The notes under the pieces were generated by a model. It was not told where the DNA came from, searched no databases, and saw only the letters and a program-made list of their open reading frames with translations. Shown piece by piece: positions 45,665 to 58,816 of a DNA stretch of 64,000 nt. Origin of the DNA: Metamycoplasma cloacale (GTDB lineage: Bacteria; Bacillota_I; Bacilli_A; Mycoplasmatales; Metamycoplasmataceae); NCBI RefSeq assembly GCF_900660735.1, contig NZ_LR215049.1, forward strand, positions 558,001 to 622,000, in the 5' to 3' direction. The translations under genes were made by a program, and so were the position numbers. Position 1 is the stretch's first letter, and every line of letters starts with the position of its first letter.

Positions 45665-47107
45665 TTAGTATGCTTTAGCAAAAGCAACAATTCTTTTTGT
45701 TTTCTTTTTGGTATAGAAACATGTATCGTTTTTAATTTCTATTGGTAATTTAAAAGGAATACATCTTGTTGAAGCGCCAGTTTCGTTTTTAATAACATCT
45801 TCGTCTTCATTGCTTCCTTCAAATGGTGCTAACACCCATTTACCGCTAGCAATTGCTTCTTTGAATTCATCGTATGATGAAACTTCAACGAAGTTATGAT
45901 TTAATCTATCTAATGCTGCATTATATAAATCATTTTGAATGGAATTTAATTTATTTAATACAACATCAATAAATTCCTTCATATCATTTATTTTAACAAT
46001 ATTTTTTTCTAATGTATCTCTTCTTACTAAAATAACTTGATTTTCTTGAACATCTTTAGGTCCAATTTCAATTCTTAAAGGTGTTCCATGAATTTCGCTA
46101 TTAGCAGCTTTAAACCCTGGATTTTTATCTGAATTATCAATTTTTGCTCTAATATTTGCGTTTAGTAAAGCATCTGAAATTAATTTAGCTTGTTGTGCTA
46201 CCTTTTCTTCTTTATTAGCAAATAATTCAATAACATCTACTTGTGTTGGAGCAATTTTTGGAGGAATAATAATCCCTCTATCATCTCCGTGGGTCATAAT
46301 TAAAGCACCAAGTAATCTTGTTGAAACTCCTCAACTAGTTCCATAAGCAAATTCAGTTTCGTTGTTTTTATTTTTAAATGAAATATCAAAAGCTTTGGTG
46401 AAGTTTTGTCCTAAATAATGACTTGTTCCACCTTGTAAAGCTTTACCGTCTTTCATCATTGCTTCCACAGTTAATGTAAAATCTGCACCAGAGAATTTTT
46501 CGTGTTCTGTTTTTTGACCGCATAGTACAGGAAGAGCTAGATACTCTTTTAGAAAATCACGATAGATTTCTAACATATCTCATGTCAACTGCACAGCTTC
46601 TTCTTTATTGTTATGAACAGTATGACCTTCTTGTCATAAAAACTCTCTTGTTCTTAAAAATGGGTTAGTTGTTTTTTCTCAACGTAATACGTTTACTCAT
46701 TGGTTGTAAATTAATGGTAAATCATTATAAGATTCAACTTCATTTTTGAAAAACTCACCAAATAGTGTCTCTGATGTTGGACGAATGAAATATTTTTCAC
46801 TTAATTTCTTGCCACCAACTTCAGTCACTGTTGCTAATTCAGGGTTAAAACCTTGAAGGTGATCTTTTTCTTTTTGTAATAAACTTTCGGGAATTAATAA
46901 TGGTAGATAAACATTTTGCACACCTTTTGCTTTAAATTTTTTATCAAGTTCAAAACGGATGTTATCTCAAATTCCGAATGATAAAGGTTTGAAAATGATT
47001 GAACCTTTTGTTGAACCATAAGCCATTAAGTCACCATTTTTAATGACGTCAGTATATCACTTTGCAAAATCAACGTTTTGTGGAGTAATTTTTTCTAATT
47101 TCTTCAT
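45665..47107 (-). CDS. proS: Prolyl-tRNA synthetase, archaeal/eukaryotic-like type
   Basis: 480 aa class II synthetase. It lacks the large editing insertion of bacterial-type ProRS, has [17 protein letters not shown] (motif 2 region, read as IRPTSETL), [36 protein letters not shown], and ends in a C-terminal zinc-binding-like domain finishing FAKAY, with the terminal Tyr typical of the archaeal/eukaryotic form. Several Trp are TGA-encoded. All hominis-group mycoplasmas known to me use this type. It stands downstream of the F1-like ATPase operon but a terminator separates them. Confidence 0.93.
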
Positions 47108-47131
47108 ATGTTAGTATTTTAACAAAAATTA

Positions 47132-47175
47132 AAAAAATTAAAATTGCAAACTATGAATAATCCGCAATTTTAATT
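47132..47175 (-). terminator. Terminator of the MIP-MIB-ATPase operon
   Basis: Ten-base stem TTAAAATTGC / GCAATTTTAA, with a U-rich tail on the - strand. It follows the beta-like gene stop by about 12 bases and ends before proS. Confidence 0.75.
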
Positions 47176-47185
47176 AATATATTAA

Positions 47186-48543
<1,358 letters not shown>

Positions 48544-48544
<1 letters not shown>

Positions 48545-50067
48545 TATTTACCTCCTATAGCGTTATCTATTTTAGTTAATGCCTCTTCAGTTAAAGCAAC
48601 AAAATCTTGTTCAACTGGTAATGATCAGTCGTATTTTTTGAATTTAGCATATTCATTTAACACAAATGCAAAATAGTTTTTAATCATTGTTTCGTTATTG
48701 CTTCTTTGGTTAATTAAGTTAGTGAATGATTGTTTTGCAAGTGGATCAAGTTCAATTAATAAATCAACGAATTTTAATGCTCTTGGAACATCAGAAACAT
48801 CTTTTAATATATTTCAAGCAATTAACTTAGAAGTTAAGTACATAGTTTTTTCTGAATAGATTGAAATACCTTGTTGATTGAACATATTTTCAACTAAAAT
48901 TCCGTTGTTAATTAATGAGTTAGTTTCTTCGTTTAAATCGTATTTTAAGCTTGATAATTTGGTTTGGTGTTTATATAGTTTATATATTTTCCCAATTTCA
49001 GATGCAACTTTAGAAATATATGATTTTTGAACTCCACCACCAATCCGACTTACTGATAATTCAATATCAATAGCTGGTAATTTATTGTTAGCAAATAATT
49101 CAGTGTTGGTTACTAATTGACCATCTGTTATTGATATAACGTTTGAAGCAATTAATGAAGTAATATCATTTTCAATAGTTTGTAAAATTGGTAGTGCAGT
49201 AATTGATTTACGATTCTTAAATTTTCCCGCTCTTTCAAGTAATCTAGAATGTGCAAAGAATGTATCACCAGGGAATGCTTCTTTACCAACTGGTTTATTG
49301 GTTAATAAAGCAATTTCTCTAAAGATATTTGCATGGTTGGTTAAGTCATCAAAAACAATTAAGACATCATGAGTTTTAGATAAGTTTTCAGCATGTGCCA
49401 TCGCAACATAAGGTGCCAGATATTGATCATATGGGTTATTGCCTTCTGCATTAACAATAATTGTGTAATTTAAAGCATTGTTATCTTTTAATGTTTGATA
49501 TACGCTAGCAATTTGTGAATGTTGTTTTCCAATGCCCACATAAATACATTTAATGTTTTTAAATTTTTGGTTAATAATGGTATTTAAAGCGAGAAATGTT
49601 TTACCAGTTTTTCTATCACCAATGATTAATTCACGTTGTCCCTTACCAATTGGAATCAATAAATCCACTGACATATAACCTGTATTTAATTGTTCAGTTA
49701 ATGGTTGATATTCAAGTAAATCATTTGGTTTATTAAAGATTTCTGATTCAGAATCTAGATATGTTAATTTTTCTTTATATTCAGGGAAAATCACTTCTCC
49801 GTTAATTGAAATAATTTTTCCAAAGAATTGTTCAGAAGTTTTGATTAAATTACTTTCTTTAACTTCAAATACTTCATTTCCAATGTAATATTCGTCTAAC
49901 TTACCATTGGTTAAACAATAGGCTTTATCAACAGTAGCTGACACAACAAGCATTAAATTATTAATACTTGATTTTTTGATACTAAACAATTGATTTTGAG
50001 TGTAATTGTATTCACCTGATAATTCAACGATGTAATCGAATATAGCAGTAATTTTTGGTTTATTCAT
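48544..50067 (-). CDS. F1-like ATPase alpha-like subunit (MSC_0619 family)
   Basis: 507 aa. P-loop IIGDRKTGKTFLAL at residues about 148-161 matches the GDRxTGKT of F1 alpha; VLIVFDDLTNHANIFREIALL is the Walker B region, and LSVSRIGGGVQK is the alpha-type arginine-finger region (VSRVGGSAQ in F1). The N-terminal beta-barrel domain is present. The stop overlaps the beta-like ATG (TAATG). It forms the non-catalytic half of the hexamer. Confidence 0.9.
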
Positions 50068-52172
50068 TATAAAATACCTCCAAGTATTAATAAAATTGTT
50101 GCTACTATCATTAATGTTGATGAAATACTATATGAAATGATAGTTTTGGTTTTTAAAGCTTTACTTTTTGTTTTTGCTTTAATAATGGTTAGAATAATTG
50201 CTGATATCAACAATATCAAACCAATTGTCATGAACGTTGCACCAAATATTTGTAAAGTTGTTTTATTAGTATTTGGTTGTCTAAATGGCGTTTTACTTAA
50301 TGAAGCATAAGCTTCTTGATATTTTTGAATTTCACTTTCATTATCAATGTTTAGTTCTTTATTTTGAGTTAAATAACTTAAGAACTTAAATTGTGTCTGA
50401 ATAGCGTTTAATTGTTTTAATACTTCGTTATAAGTGAATTCAACATTGTTAGTTATAGATGCTGAATATCCTTTGAAATAATCAATATTTAACAATAGTG
50501 ATCTCATGGCTAATTCAAAATCGTTTAAATTCAATTTAGCTTTTTCAAAATTTGAAACCAATAGTGGTTCAATTGAACGAATGTAATCAAAATATTTGTA
50601 ATATAGCTCTTTATATGAAGCTCCTAGATATACGAAATATTTTGTTTGGTTAATTTCTGAAGTAATTAAAGAACCTAAAAAGATTGATGCAATTTCTTTA
50701 TAGAAATTACTATTAATATTAGCTTGTAAGTCGGGAGAAGTTATCTCGTTTGCATATTTAGCAATGATTCTATCTCTTTCATTGATAAACACTGGACTAT
50801 TTACAATTCTAATTGCGTCAAACATCATATTAAATACGGCTGATGAAATAATATTATGTCCCAAATTTGTTAATAATACGTTCTCATCTAAACCTAATGC
50901 TTCATAGAATTTATAATAAATTCCTTTAATTACATTGCTAAATGCTTCTCTACCTAATAAGTATTTAGAAGCACGAGCATAGAATGTTTCATTTGATTCA
51001 TTTGATAATCTAGCAAGTGTTAAAACGGGTTCTGTATATTCTTTGTTGTTTGCTGGTTTATTAACGTCATATAACGTTACAACTGCTTTATTTTCATCAT
51101 TAATTGAGTTAACTATGTAATGAAATCTTGTGTTGATTGGGTTATCAAAGAAAAAATATGTTTCACTAGCATTTTCTCTATCAGCACTAATTGCTGTTTT
51201 TCAGTTAATTGGACCTGAATCAACTTGATTGTATCTCAAGATTGGATTTAATCTAGCAATGTTTTCTTTACCGATTTTTAGATTAAAATCAGGTGGATCA
51301 ATTGGGTCGGTTGGAATAATTGGTGGTGTTTCTGGTTGAGGTTTTGGATCTGGTTTAGGTTTATTTGGATCCACATTGTTTTCTTGATTTTTACTTAAGT
51401 CAAATGCTGTATATCTTTTCTTAAACTTATCTTTAATATAATCATCTCAACTAGTAAAACCGTTAGGTATTTCTAAATCAGTTTTGTTTTCTTCTTTATT
51501 TCATAGAATTGATGTTTTATTAACTTCACCATCTAATACAGGATGATCGTCATTATGAGCAACAATCTCTTCAAAAGATAGATTTAAATCGTTAAAATAA
51601 CTATCTACTTTATCGTTTAAATCTTTTAAATTAATTGTATTAACAACACCTTCTTCTTTAACATTAACTGATTCATTTTCACCATTTGCTATATTTGCAT
51701 AGTCATATGGATCACCTAAAGCGACATTATCATATGATTTGCCATCAAAAACAACTTCACCTTTTTTGTAATGATCGTTTTTACTAATAATATGTGGATA
51801 GACAATGTGTATTCCGAAATTATCAGGATTTTCTATTATGGCATCACGATTTGTTTTCAAAAAGCTAGCAATTTTCCCATAATAAATACTTTTTGTTAAT
51901 AATCTAGGAATATCCTCTTCTTTTGCGCCTTTTAGTAAATTAACACTATGATTGATTAATTTATCAACATTTTCATCAATGATTTTTCCTAGATTATCTT
52001 TAATCATTTGGTCAGTTGAAGCACCAAAGTTAGGAAAATCAGGATCTGGTGTTGTTGGTTTTTCTGGAGTTTCGCGTTCGGTTGTTTCACCACTAGCTGC
52101 TAAAGTGAAAACAGGAGCAACAATTGTAATTGGAGTTAAAAGACCAAATAAGATTTTTCGATTATTTTTCAT
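50067..52172 (-). CDS. F1-like ATPase-associated subunit (MSC_0620 family)
   Basis: 701 aa. N-terminal signal sequence (KILFGLLTPITIVAPVFTLA) without a lipobox Cys, a Thr/Pro/Glu-rich start of the mature part, a large extracellular region and a mid-protein Pro-rich hinge, then two membrane helices near the C-terminus (FGATFMTIGLILLISAIILT and a second ISYSISSTLMIVATILLILG). It is placed by order within the conserved cluster. It probably forms part of the membrane-spanning X0 portion. Overlaps the alpha-like ATG at its stop. Confidence 0.82.
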
Positions 52173-52623
52173 CTTTGTCCTCCTGTTTTTCTAAATTGAA
52201 ATAAACAATTGCCATTAATTCAAATAATTTAGATTCTAGAATTGTTAAATTAGTTCTACTTTCATTTGAAATATCAAGATCATTAATTGCTTTATAATAC
52301 TTAATCTCACGTTTTAATTCACTCAATTTTCTTTTATTTTCAATAAATGATTGACTTTCATCGCTACTTTGTTTATAAATAGAAAATTTATCAGAAAATC
52401 TAATCACAATTTCATTGTTTAAATTTGAGATAAAAACGTTTTTTAATATGAAATACAAGGTTGTATTATCAGTTAATATAATTCTGAAAAAAACTTGTTT
52501 ATAACTACCTAAAGAATGGGGTTTGAAGTTGTATCAAGTATCTTCTAAATCGTTGTTAATTTGAAGTTGAGAAATTTGATATTTCACCTTGATATTGTAA
52601 TGAGAAATTAATAGTAATTCCAT
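52162..52623 (-). CDS. F1-like ATPase epsilon-like subunit (MSC_0621 family)
   Basis: 153 aa. Beta-rich N-terminal half (LLLISHYNIKVKYQISQLQI, VFFRIILTDNTTLYFILKNVFI) followed by a helical hairpin (NKRKLSELKREIKYYKA, LTILESKLFELMAIVYF). This domain order matches F1 epsilon, a beta-sandwich plus helical hairpin. The call rests on fold-like pattern and position. It overlaps the next gene by 11 bases and the previous by 1. Confidence 0.8.
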
Positions 52624-53519
52624 TATTCATTCTCCTTAGTATGTAAAATATCTTTTTTCTTGGTTAATAATGAAATTTGTTCAACTTCCAATTCTCTTTT
52701 TGCCCGTAATAAAGAAAGTTTTAAATGAGCCTCTCTATCTTCTAATTGGTTAATTTTCTTATTTTGTTCAACTAATTTATATTTCTCATTAATTAAAGCC
52801 GATTCAGATAATAATGTCAAAGTGATATAAGTTAGATATGAATGCATTTCGGCATCAACGAAACTATTTAAATTAGGTAGAATATTTAATTTATTAACAT
52901 TAATTTCTTCAACAGGTGTACTTTTATAATGTTTAAAATCAAATGAAAAATCTTCCAAAGGTAAAACTGATAAATAATGTTGCTTAATTTTTGATGAGTT
53001 AATTAAGAAATTAATTCCATTTATTTTTTGAGATGTTGCAAAATGTTCAATAAAGCTTGGTAGATATCTTGTCAATTCTTCAACATTATTTTCTAAAGCT
53101 TTATAAACTATTTCATATTCGTTTTTTGTTGTAAAATCAATTGCTCTCTTACCAATTGCAATGATGAAATCTGAATTTTTACGGAACTTCTCTGTCAATA
53201 TTTTTTCATGTTTACTATATGAGTTTGTTTCATATTGTTCAGTTTCAGTTATATATATTCATAAAATTTTGTGTTTGTTTTTTGATAGTTTAAAAACGTT
53301 TAACAAATTTTGTTTTCCCGTTATTAAAGGGTGATATATATCGTATTGTTTATCTAGTGATTCAATTAGATATTTAGATTCTTTGGCTCTTTGATAGTAG
53401 AAACTAATTTCTTTGGTTAATTTTAAGATATTTATTAATGTAATGTTTTTATTTGAAGAAATTATTTTTAAAAGGGATTGAGTGCTAGCGATTTTATTTT
53501 TAATATTTTTAATATTCAT
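52623..53519 (-). CDS. F1-like ATPase gamma-like subunit (MSC_0622 family)
   Basis: 298 aa with one TGA-encoded Trp. N-terminal helix NIKNIKNKIASTQSLLKI and a long C-terminal helix (EQNKKINQLEDREAHLKLSLLRAKRELEVEQISLL) mirror the antiparallel coiled coil of F1 gamma, the rotary shaft. The central domain (SDFIIAIGKRAIDFTTKN) corresponds to the gamma globular part. Its stop overlaps the epsilon-like start. Confidence 0.82.
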
Positions 53520-54015
53520 TGATTAATTTTGAATTAAATATTGATTTTGTTTTTTTATCGCCAGTAATCAGAATTGCTATATTAGGAACAATCTCTACAT
53601 AAAAACCTTTTTGCAACAATTCATGAAATAAGTTATTATATTTAGTTTTAATTGACATTGAATTATTTGCGTCAAACACTGAATAACTCAATACATTACT
53701 GCTTTCTGATCATTTAATTTCAGGAATTAAATCAGTAAAACTAAATCTTTCATTTCTTGTAAAATGGATATTAAATTTTGAAAAATTTAGATCTTGTTTT
53801 TTATTGCAGGCGGCAGTTAATTCTTGAATGAATTTTTGATATTCATTATCTTGATTAGATAAATTATTTACTACTAAAAATTGATTGTTAAAAGCACCAA
53901 ATGATACAAATGATGAACTATTAGCAATTTCTGTTCAATCATTAAATAATTGATTTTGAAAATTTTGTTGCTGTTGCATTAATTTTTTTAACTCTTTTGA
54001 ATTATTTAATTTCAT
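53509..54015 (-). CDS. F1-like ATPase-associated protein (MSC_0623 family)
   Basis: 168 aa, soluble, with no signal peptide. Gln/Asn-rich start (LKKLMQQQQNFQNQLFND) and otherwise mixed structure with FVSFGAFNNQFLVV and FYVEIVPNIAILITG. Function in the complex is not visible from sequence; assignment is by conserved position between the membrane protein and the gamma-like gene, overlapping both by 11-14 bases. Confidence 0.75.
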
Positions 54016-55447
54016 AAGTTGCCTCTTTTTCCTTTATTAAATGATTTCTATTTTTATAAACAATAATTGAAGAATGTAATCATTTAGAAACGATAAATAA
54101 TAAATTAATTAGGATAATAAACATCGCAATAATTCCGAATATATCCACTATTTTGTATGGTGAAGGAATTGTGTGTAATGATGTGTTTTGATATTCAAGT
54201 AATTGAACATCATAGATTTGGAACACTAACATAATAACAAGTGCAATTCACACTAATGTTGTTGTTAGTAAAGTTGATTTCAAAATTTTTCTTCTTGAAA
54301 ACACAAATAGCAAACAAAGAATAAAGCTAAATATAGTTCCAAATAAAATAGCCATTGTATTGTTTAGATTATCTATGTTAAAAATTCTTAATACAAATGA
54401 TGAAATCAAAACAGATATTAAAGTAATTAAATATGTAAAGTTAATAACATGAACATGTTTGTTGAATACTTTCTTAACGTAAGCTATTGTTGCAAAAACA
54501 GCAGTTATGAAGATATCAATTGTTAATACTAAAATAAATGGTAAGTAATTTAGGTTTGATTGAGAAACACCAACCAATATCTTGTGTTCATAATTTAAGG
54601 TAAATGACTTAATTAAACCAAATAGTAATCCTGATATTAAAACAACTAAAACAAATGCAAAATGTTTTTTAATTGAATTTAAAACGTTTTTGGTTTGTCA
54701 ATTATTTAATATCAAGACAATCAATCAAGCTAATAGTAATATAGAGAATCCAAAACTAAAGCTAAATGATGTAATATTCTTTGAACTTAATGATTTAGTT
54801 AAGGTGTAACCAAAGCTTCCTTGTAGAAATAATTCATCTGGTTTTTCATATGCTTTTCTAATAAATAAGTAAAACAAGATTAGCAATGATGCAAGGATTA
54901 TTATTTCTAAAATTGTTTTAGTAATAAAAGTTACTAATTTCTTTTTATTAACTTGTTCAACTTTTTTTAACTTATGTATGTTAAATATGTTAAACAATAA
55001 ATTAAAGAATCATAAAGCAATAAATATAAATGATTTTTTAAATACTGCAATTGGTGTTAAGCTTCTATCAAATAAATTAATTGATATAGAAGTAACAATA
55101 ATTAATATATAACTAATAAATCAAGGTAAATAATATATTGGTTTTAAGATCATTCGATCTAAATTTCTATATGCAAAGTAAATAGATAGTAGAAGTGTAG
55201 TTACCATAATTACGTAATTTGTAATTATGACAAAATTAATTGATCTATATCCATTTGTTGTTAAATCAAATAAATATTGTGAACCGAAATTCTTTGGTTT
55301 AGTTGAAAAATAATTTTTAAAGAAATCATTTCCAACAAATAATTCAGCACCAAATAAAACAAATAATGTTATGCTGAATAAAACAATTAAACTAATTAAT
55401 GTTAAAACTGTCTTAAATTTTCGTTGGTTCTTGGAACTAAATACCAT
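54002..55447 (-). CDS. F1-like ATPase-associated membrane protein (MSC_0624 family)
   Basis: 481 aa, about 11-12 hydrophobic segments across the whole length, short loops, no signal peptide. Probably the main integral membrane part of the X0 domain that links the F1-like motor to MIB and MIP. ATG at 55447 chosen because GGAGG lies 8 bases upstream. This ribosome site is inside the last codons of the MIB gene, which overlaps by 11 bases. Confidence 0.82.
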
Positions 55448-58400
55448 TATCAATGCCTCCGTTGTTTTCGTCAACTAAGCTTGAATCAATTATTTTAATT
55501 CCGTAAGTGAAATTTGAACCAAATGTTCTTCAAGCTTGAGTATTCATAATTGCATCTTTCATAGCTTGATTATCTACATATAAAGTTCTAAATACTTGTT
55601 TACCTGCTTCAAATAAACCATATAGTTGAGGGTTATAGTTGTTTGGTAAATTGTACGCTAAACCTTTAATGTATAAAGAGTTAACGTTTGGATTATCGAA
55701 GGTTAATTTTGATCTTTGTGGTCCTTTGACAATTAATTTATCTCATTGTTGTTGATCAATATCGTCACTGAATACAGTAAAGATTTCTGAATCATTGTGT
55801 AATTTTAAGTTATAGAATACCTTGCCACCTAATTCAAGACCTTTTAAGCTTCTGAATTTAGGTTGTAATGATAAATCAATTCATGTTGGTCATGAACCAT
55901 CTCCAAAGCTTCCTTGGAAAATTTTTCAATCTTTTTTAGTTACATAAGCAATTCTAAATGCTTCTTTAACTTCACTTTCTGATGAACTTGCAGATGGTCT
56001 AACGATATTAAATTGAATTGAACCAGCACGTACTGTACCTGAAGCATATTCTCCGGATGCATTGTTATTGTAATCAAATGATACGTTTCTTGTATATCTG
56101 AATGCAATTGGATCAATTCCTCACAATGGTTCAATACCCAATGAAGAAGAAACGTTTGGAGACTTAGTTAATATTTCAATATCATCTAATTGTTTATTTT
56201 TTAAAGCAGATAATGATTGAGTATTTGTTGTTTCAAAGAACAATGTTAATTTCTTAACGTGTGAAGGTAGATTTGCTAATAGATTATCAAATGCTTGATT
56301 TTTATCAAGTAGACCCATATTTTCAATTACAACACCAGCAATTTCTGAATGTGTTCTAATAAATGTTTCAAATTTAGCATATCCTTTTGGATTGGAAGCA
56401 TCCAATCAAGCAACATATATTTTCTGATTTTTGTCAGTAACAACTGCATTATCAGCATTAGGACGATATTCAAACACCTTAATTCCATCGCCTCTTGGTT
56501 CTCTAGGGTTTGAAGGGTTATATGAATTTGTATCAATATCTTTATATTTTGAAGTTACATCACCTTTTGTTCAACCAACATAATCTCCGCTTAATAGATG
56601 ACCTGAAGTTCTCATGTATTTTGAGTCACTCGGAAAGAATCTGGCCTTATTAAAACCTTTATATTGATTGTAAACTGGGTTATCATCATCTGAAGCATAT
56701 GTTCAAACTCCACCTGCATTAATACGTGGTCAAGTTTGTCAGTAGTTCATTGCTGGGATCATACCCTTATTGGCGAACTCTTTATATTTCGCTTTAGTAT
56801 CCTTTATCGCATGTTTAAATGACTCTTTTGTGATATATCATCTATTTTTGTATAAATGCGGGAATTGTAATGGATCGATTAACATACGAACAAAGTTTTT
56901 AAAGTTATCAGCTTCGTAACCTGTTATTCCCATTTCAACAGTTAAATTAGATAATTCTGTTTCATTTAATTTATCAATTGAATCAATATTTTCAACGAAT
57001 TTATAAACTTTTTCTAAATCACTAATTTGTTTTTCGACTGCACGAACAGCTTCTGATGATAATGCACCTGGAGTTGTAGGTTTAACTGTTGTTTCATTGT
57101 AATCTGGAACGTAATTATCTACAATAACATAAGTACCTGATGAATTTCTGGGTGCTAATGTTGACGGATCTGGTTTTGGATTAGGTTTAGGTGTTGGTTC
57201 GACCGGAACTGGATCTGGTTTAGGTTTAGGTAAGGGTTTGACATAAATTTTATTTTCTGTATCTAAAACAATATTTAATGTATGTTCTGGATCAAGTTCA
57301 TATCCCTCAGGAACATATCTTTTAACATCAATTGTTTCATCATCAACTGTATCTACAACGCTTTTTGATAATGGTACTAATCCTTCATAAAAAGTTAATG
57401 TTGTTTTATGTTTATATACTTTTTTAACAATGTTAATTCTATTTTCTACACCAACTACTAAATTTGTATCTTGATTTTCAGCTAACGTATAACCTTCTGG
57501 TACTATGTCTGCAACATTAACATTTAATCCTTCACCTTCTAGACTAGTAAATTCTTGTGCTTCACCAAATTTATTACCCAGTAGATAAAATACAACGGTT
57601 GTGGTTATTACTTTTTTCTCTTGAACAACAATAATATCGTTTGTTTCACCTTTTTTAATTACAGGAAGGCCGTCTGTTTCAGTATATTTTGATTTATCAA
57701 CAATATAGCCGGCAGGTAGATATGGTTCAACTTTAATCACATCTTCTTCAGTATCTTTGTTTTCAATTTGAATACTTGCAATTTCAGTATTATCTTCCAA
57801 AATGAATCTTAATGTTGTTTTAATAAATTTAACTTCATCAGTATTTTCTTTTTCTTTATCTTTATCAACAGGTGGCTCTACAGGTGTAAAAATAGGGGGT
57901 CTATTATCTTCTGGTTGCTCTGGGGTTGTTGTTGGTTCTTTAGGTTCACTTGAATTATCTTCTGGGTGAGGTATTACATATGGTTTAACTGCAATGTAGT
58001 TGTTTTGATCTAACTTGATTGCAAAATCAACACCATTAGTTTCTTCGTCAAAGATATAACCTTTAGGGACGAATTTCAAATAATTAATTGCTTCATCATT
58101 AATTGAATCCACAACTTCTCTTGAAACAACTCCGTTTTTATATGTAAATAATAAAGTTGTACGGTGTTTTTGAACTACTTTTTGAATTTTAATTCTGTTA
58201 GTTACACCTAATTCGATTTTTTGTTTTGCAACATCAACAATTTCATATCCTTGTGGAACATATTTTTCTATATCAATTCCTTGATTATTAATTGTAGAAA
58301 TCTCTAATGTTTGAAATATTTGATCATCAACTATAAAAATAATTGTTGTTTTGTATAGAATATCTTCTTTAACAACATAAATAACATTCTCTTGGCCAAC

Positions 58401-58802
58401 ACTTATAGCTACATTATTATTTTCATGACGTGTTGTATCTAATTTTCACCCGTTTGGAATATAGGCATTTATATCTAATGGAGTACTATCGTCTTTATTG
58501 GTAATAACTTTTTTAGTCATTAAAATATCATTACCATTTTTGAAAATTAACACTGTGGTATTTTTTTCTTTTTCAATTGGTGTTAAATTGCTGTCTGTAT
58601 TTGAATTTTGCGAATTGTCAATAACTACTTCGTTTTTGTTAATTTTAGGGTCATCTTCACGGAAAGCAGCATTAATATCTTGCGATGCTTTTGAATTAAC
58701 ACGAGTGGCAAAAATAGCAATTCCTACAGAACCACCAACTGCAACAGTTCCGGCTGTAAATAAAAATATTTTTGTTAATTTTCTTTTTTTAGCTATTGTC
58801 AT
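55437..58802 (-). CDS. mib: Immunoglobulin-binding/blocking protein (MIB)
   Basis: 1121 aa. One N-terminal helix (IFLFTAGTVAVGGSVGIAIF) anchors the protein. Residues about 83-526 hold six ~65-residue repeats, each starting (K/T)TT-x-x-F and containing the motif (V/I/L)P-x-G-(Y/W), with a Pro/Glu-rich spacer between repeats 3 and 4 and a Pro/Lys linker after repeat 6. The C-terminal half (WYITKESFKHAIKDTKAKY..., GVWTYASDDDNPVYNQYKG, leucine-rich-like arc of short strands LKKLTLFFETTN, LKGLELGGKVFYNL) matches the putative Ig-blocking virulence family that includes MIB and M. genitalium protein M. It binds antibody light chains so that MIP can cut the heavy chain. Confidence 0.88.
57224..58556 (-). 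repeat. Six tandem ~65-residue protein repeats in MIB
   Basis: Repeat heads read NTTVLIF, KTTIIFI, RTTLLFT, KTTLRFI, TTTVVFY, KTTLTFY; repeat centres read IPNGW, VPQGY, VPKGY, LPAGY, VPEGY, VPEGY. The copies are diverged at the DNA level. Overall pattern resembles mucin-binding/B-repeat surface modules. Confidence 0.85.
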
Positions 58803-58816
58803 TTATTCCTCCATGT

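Noticed and set aside
55448..55474. Upstream TTG start for the F1-like ATPase membrane protein
   Set aside because: GGAGG lies between it and the ATG at 55447, so the ATG is the better start.
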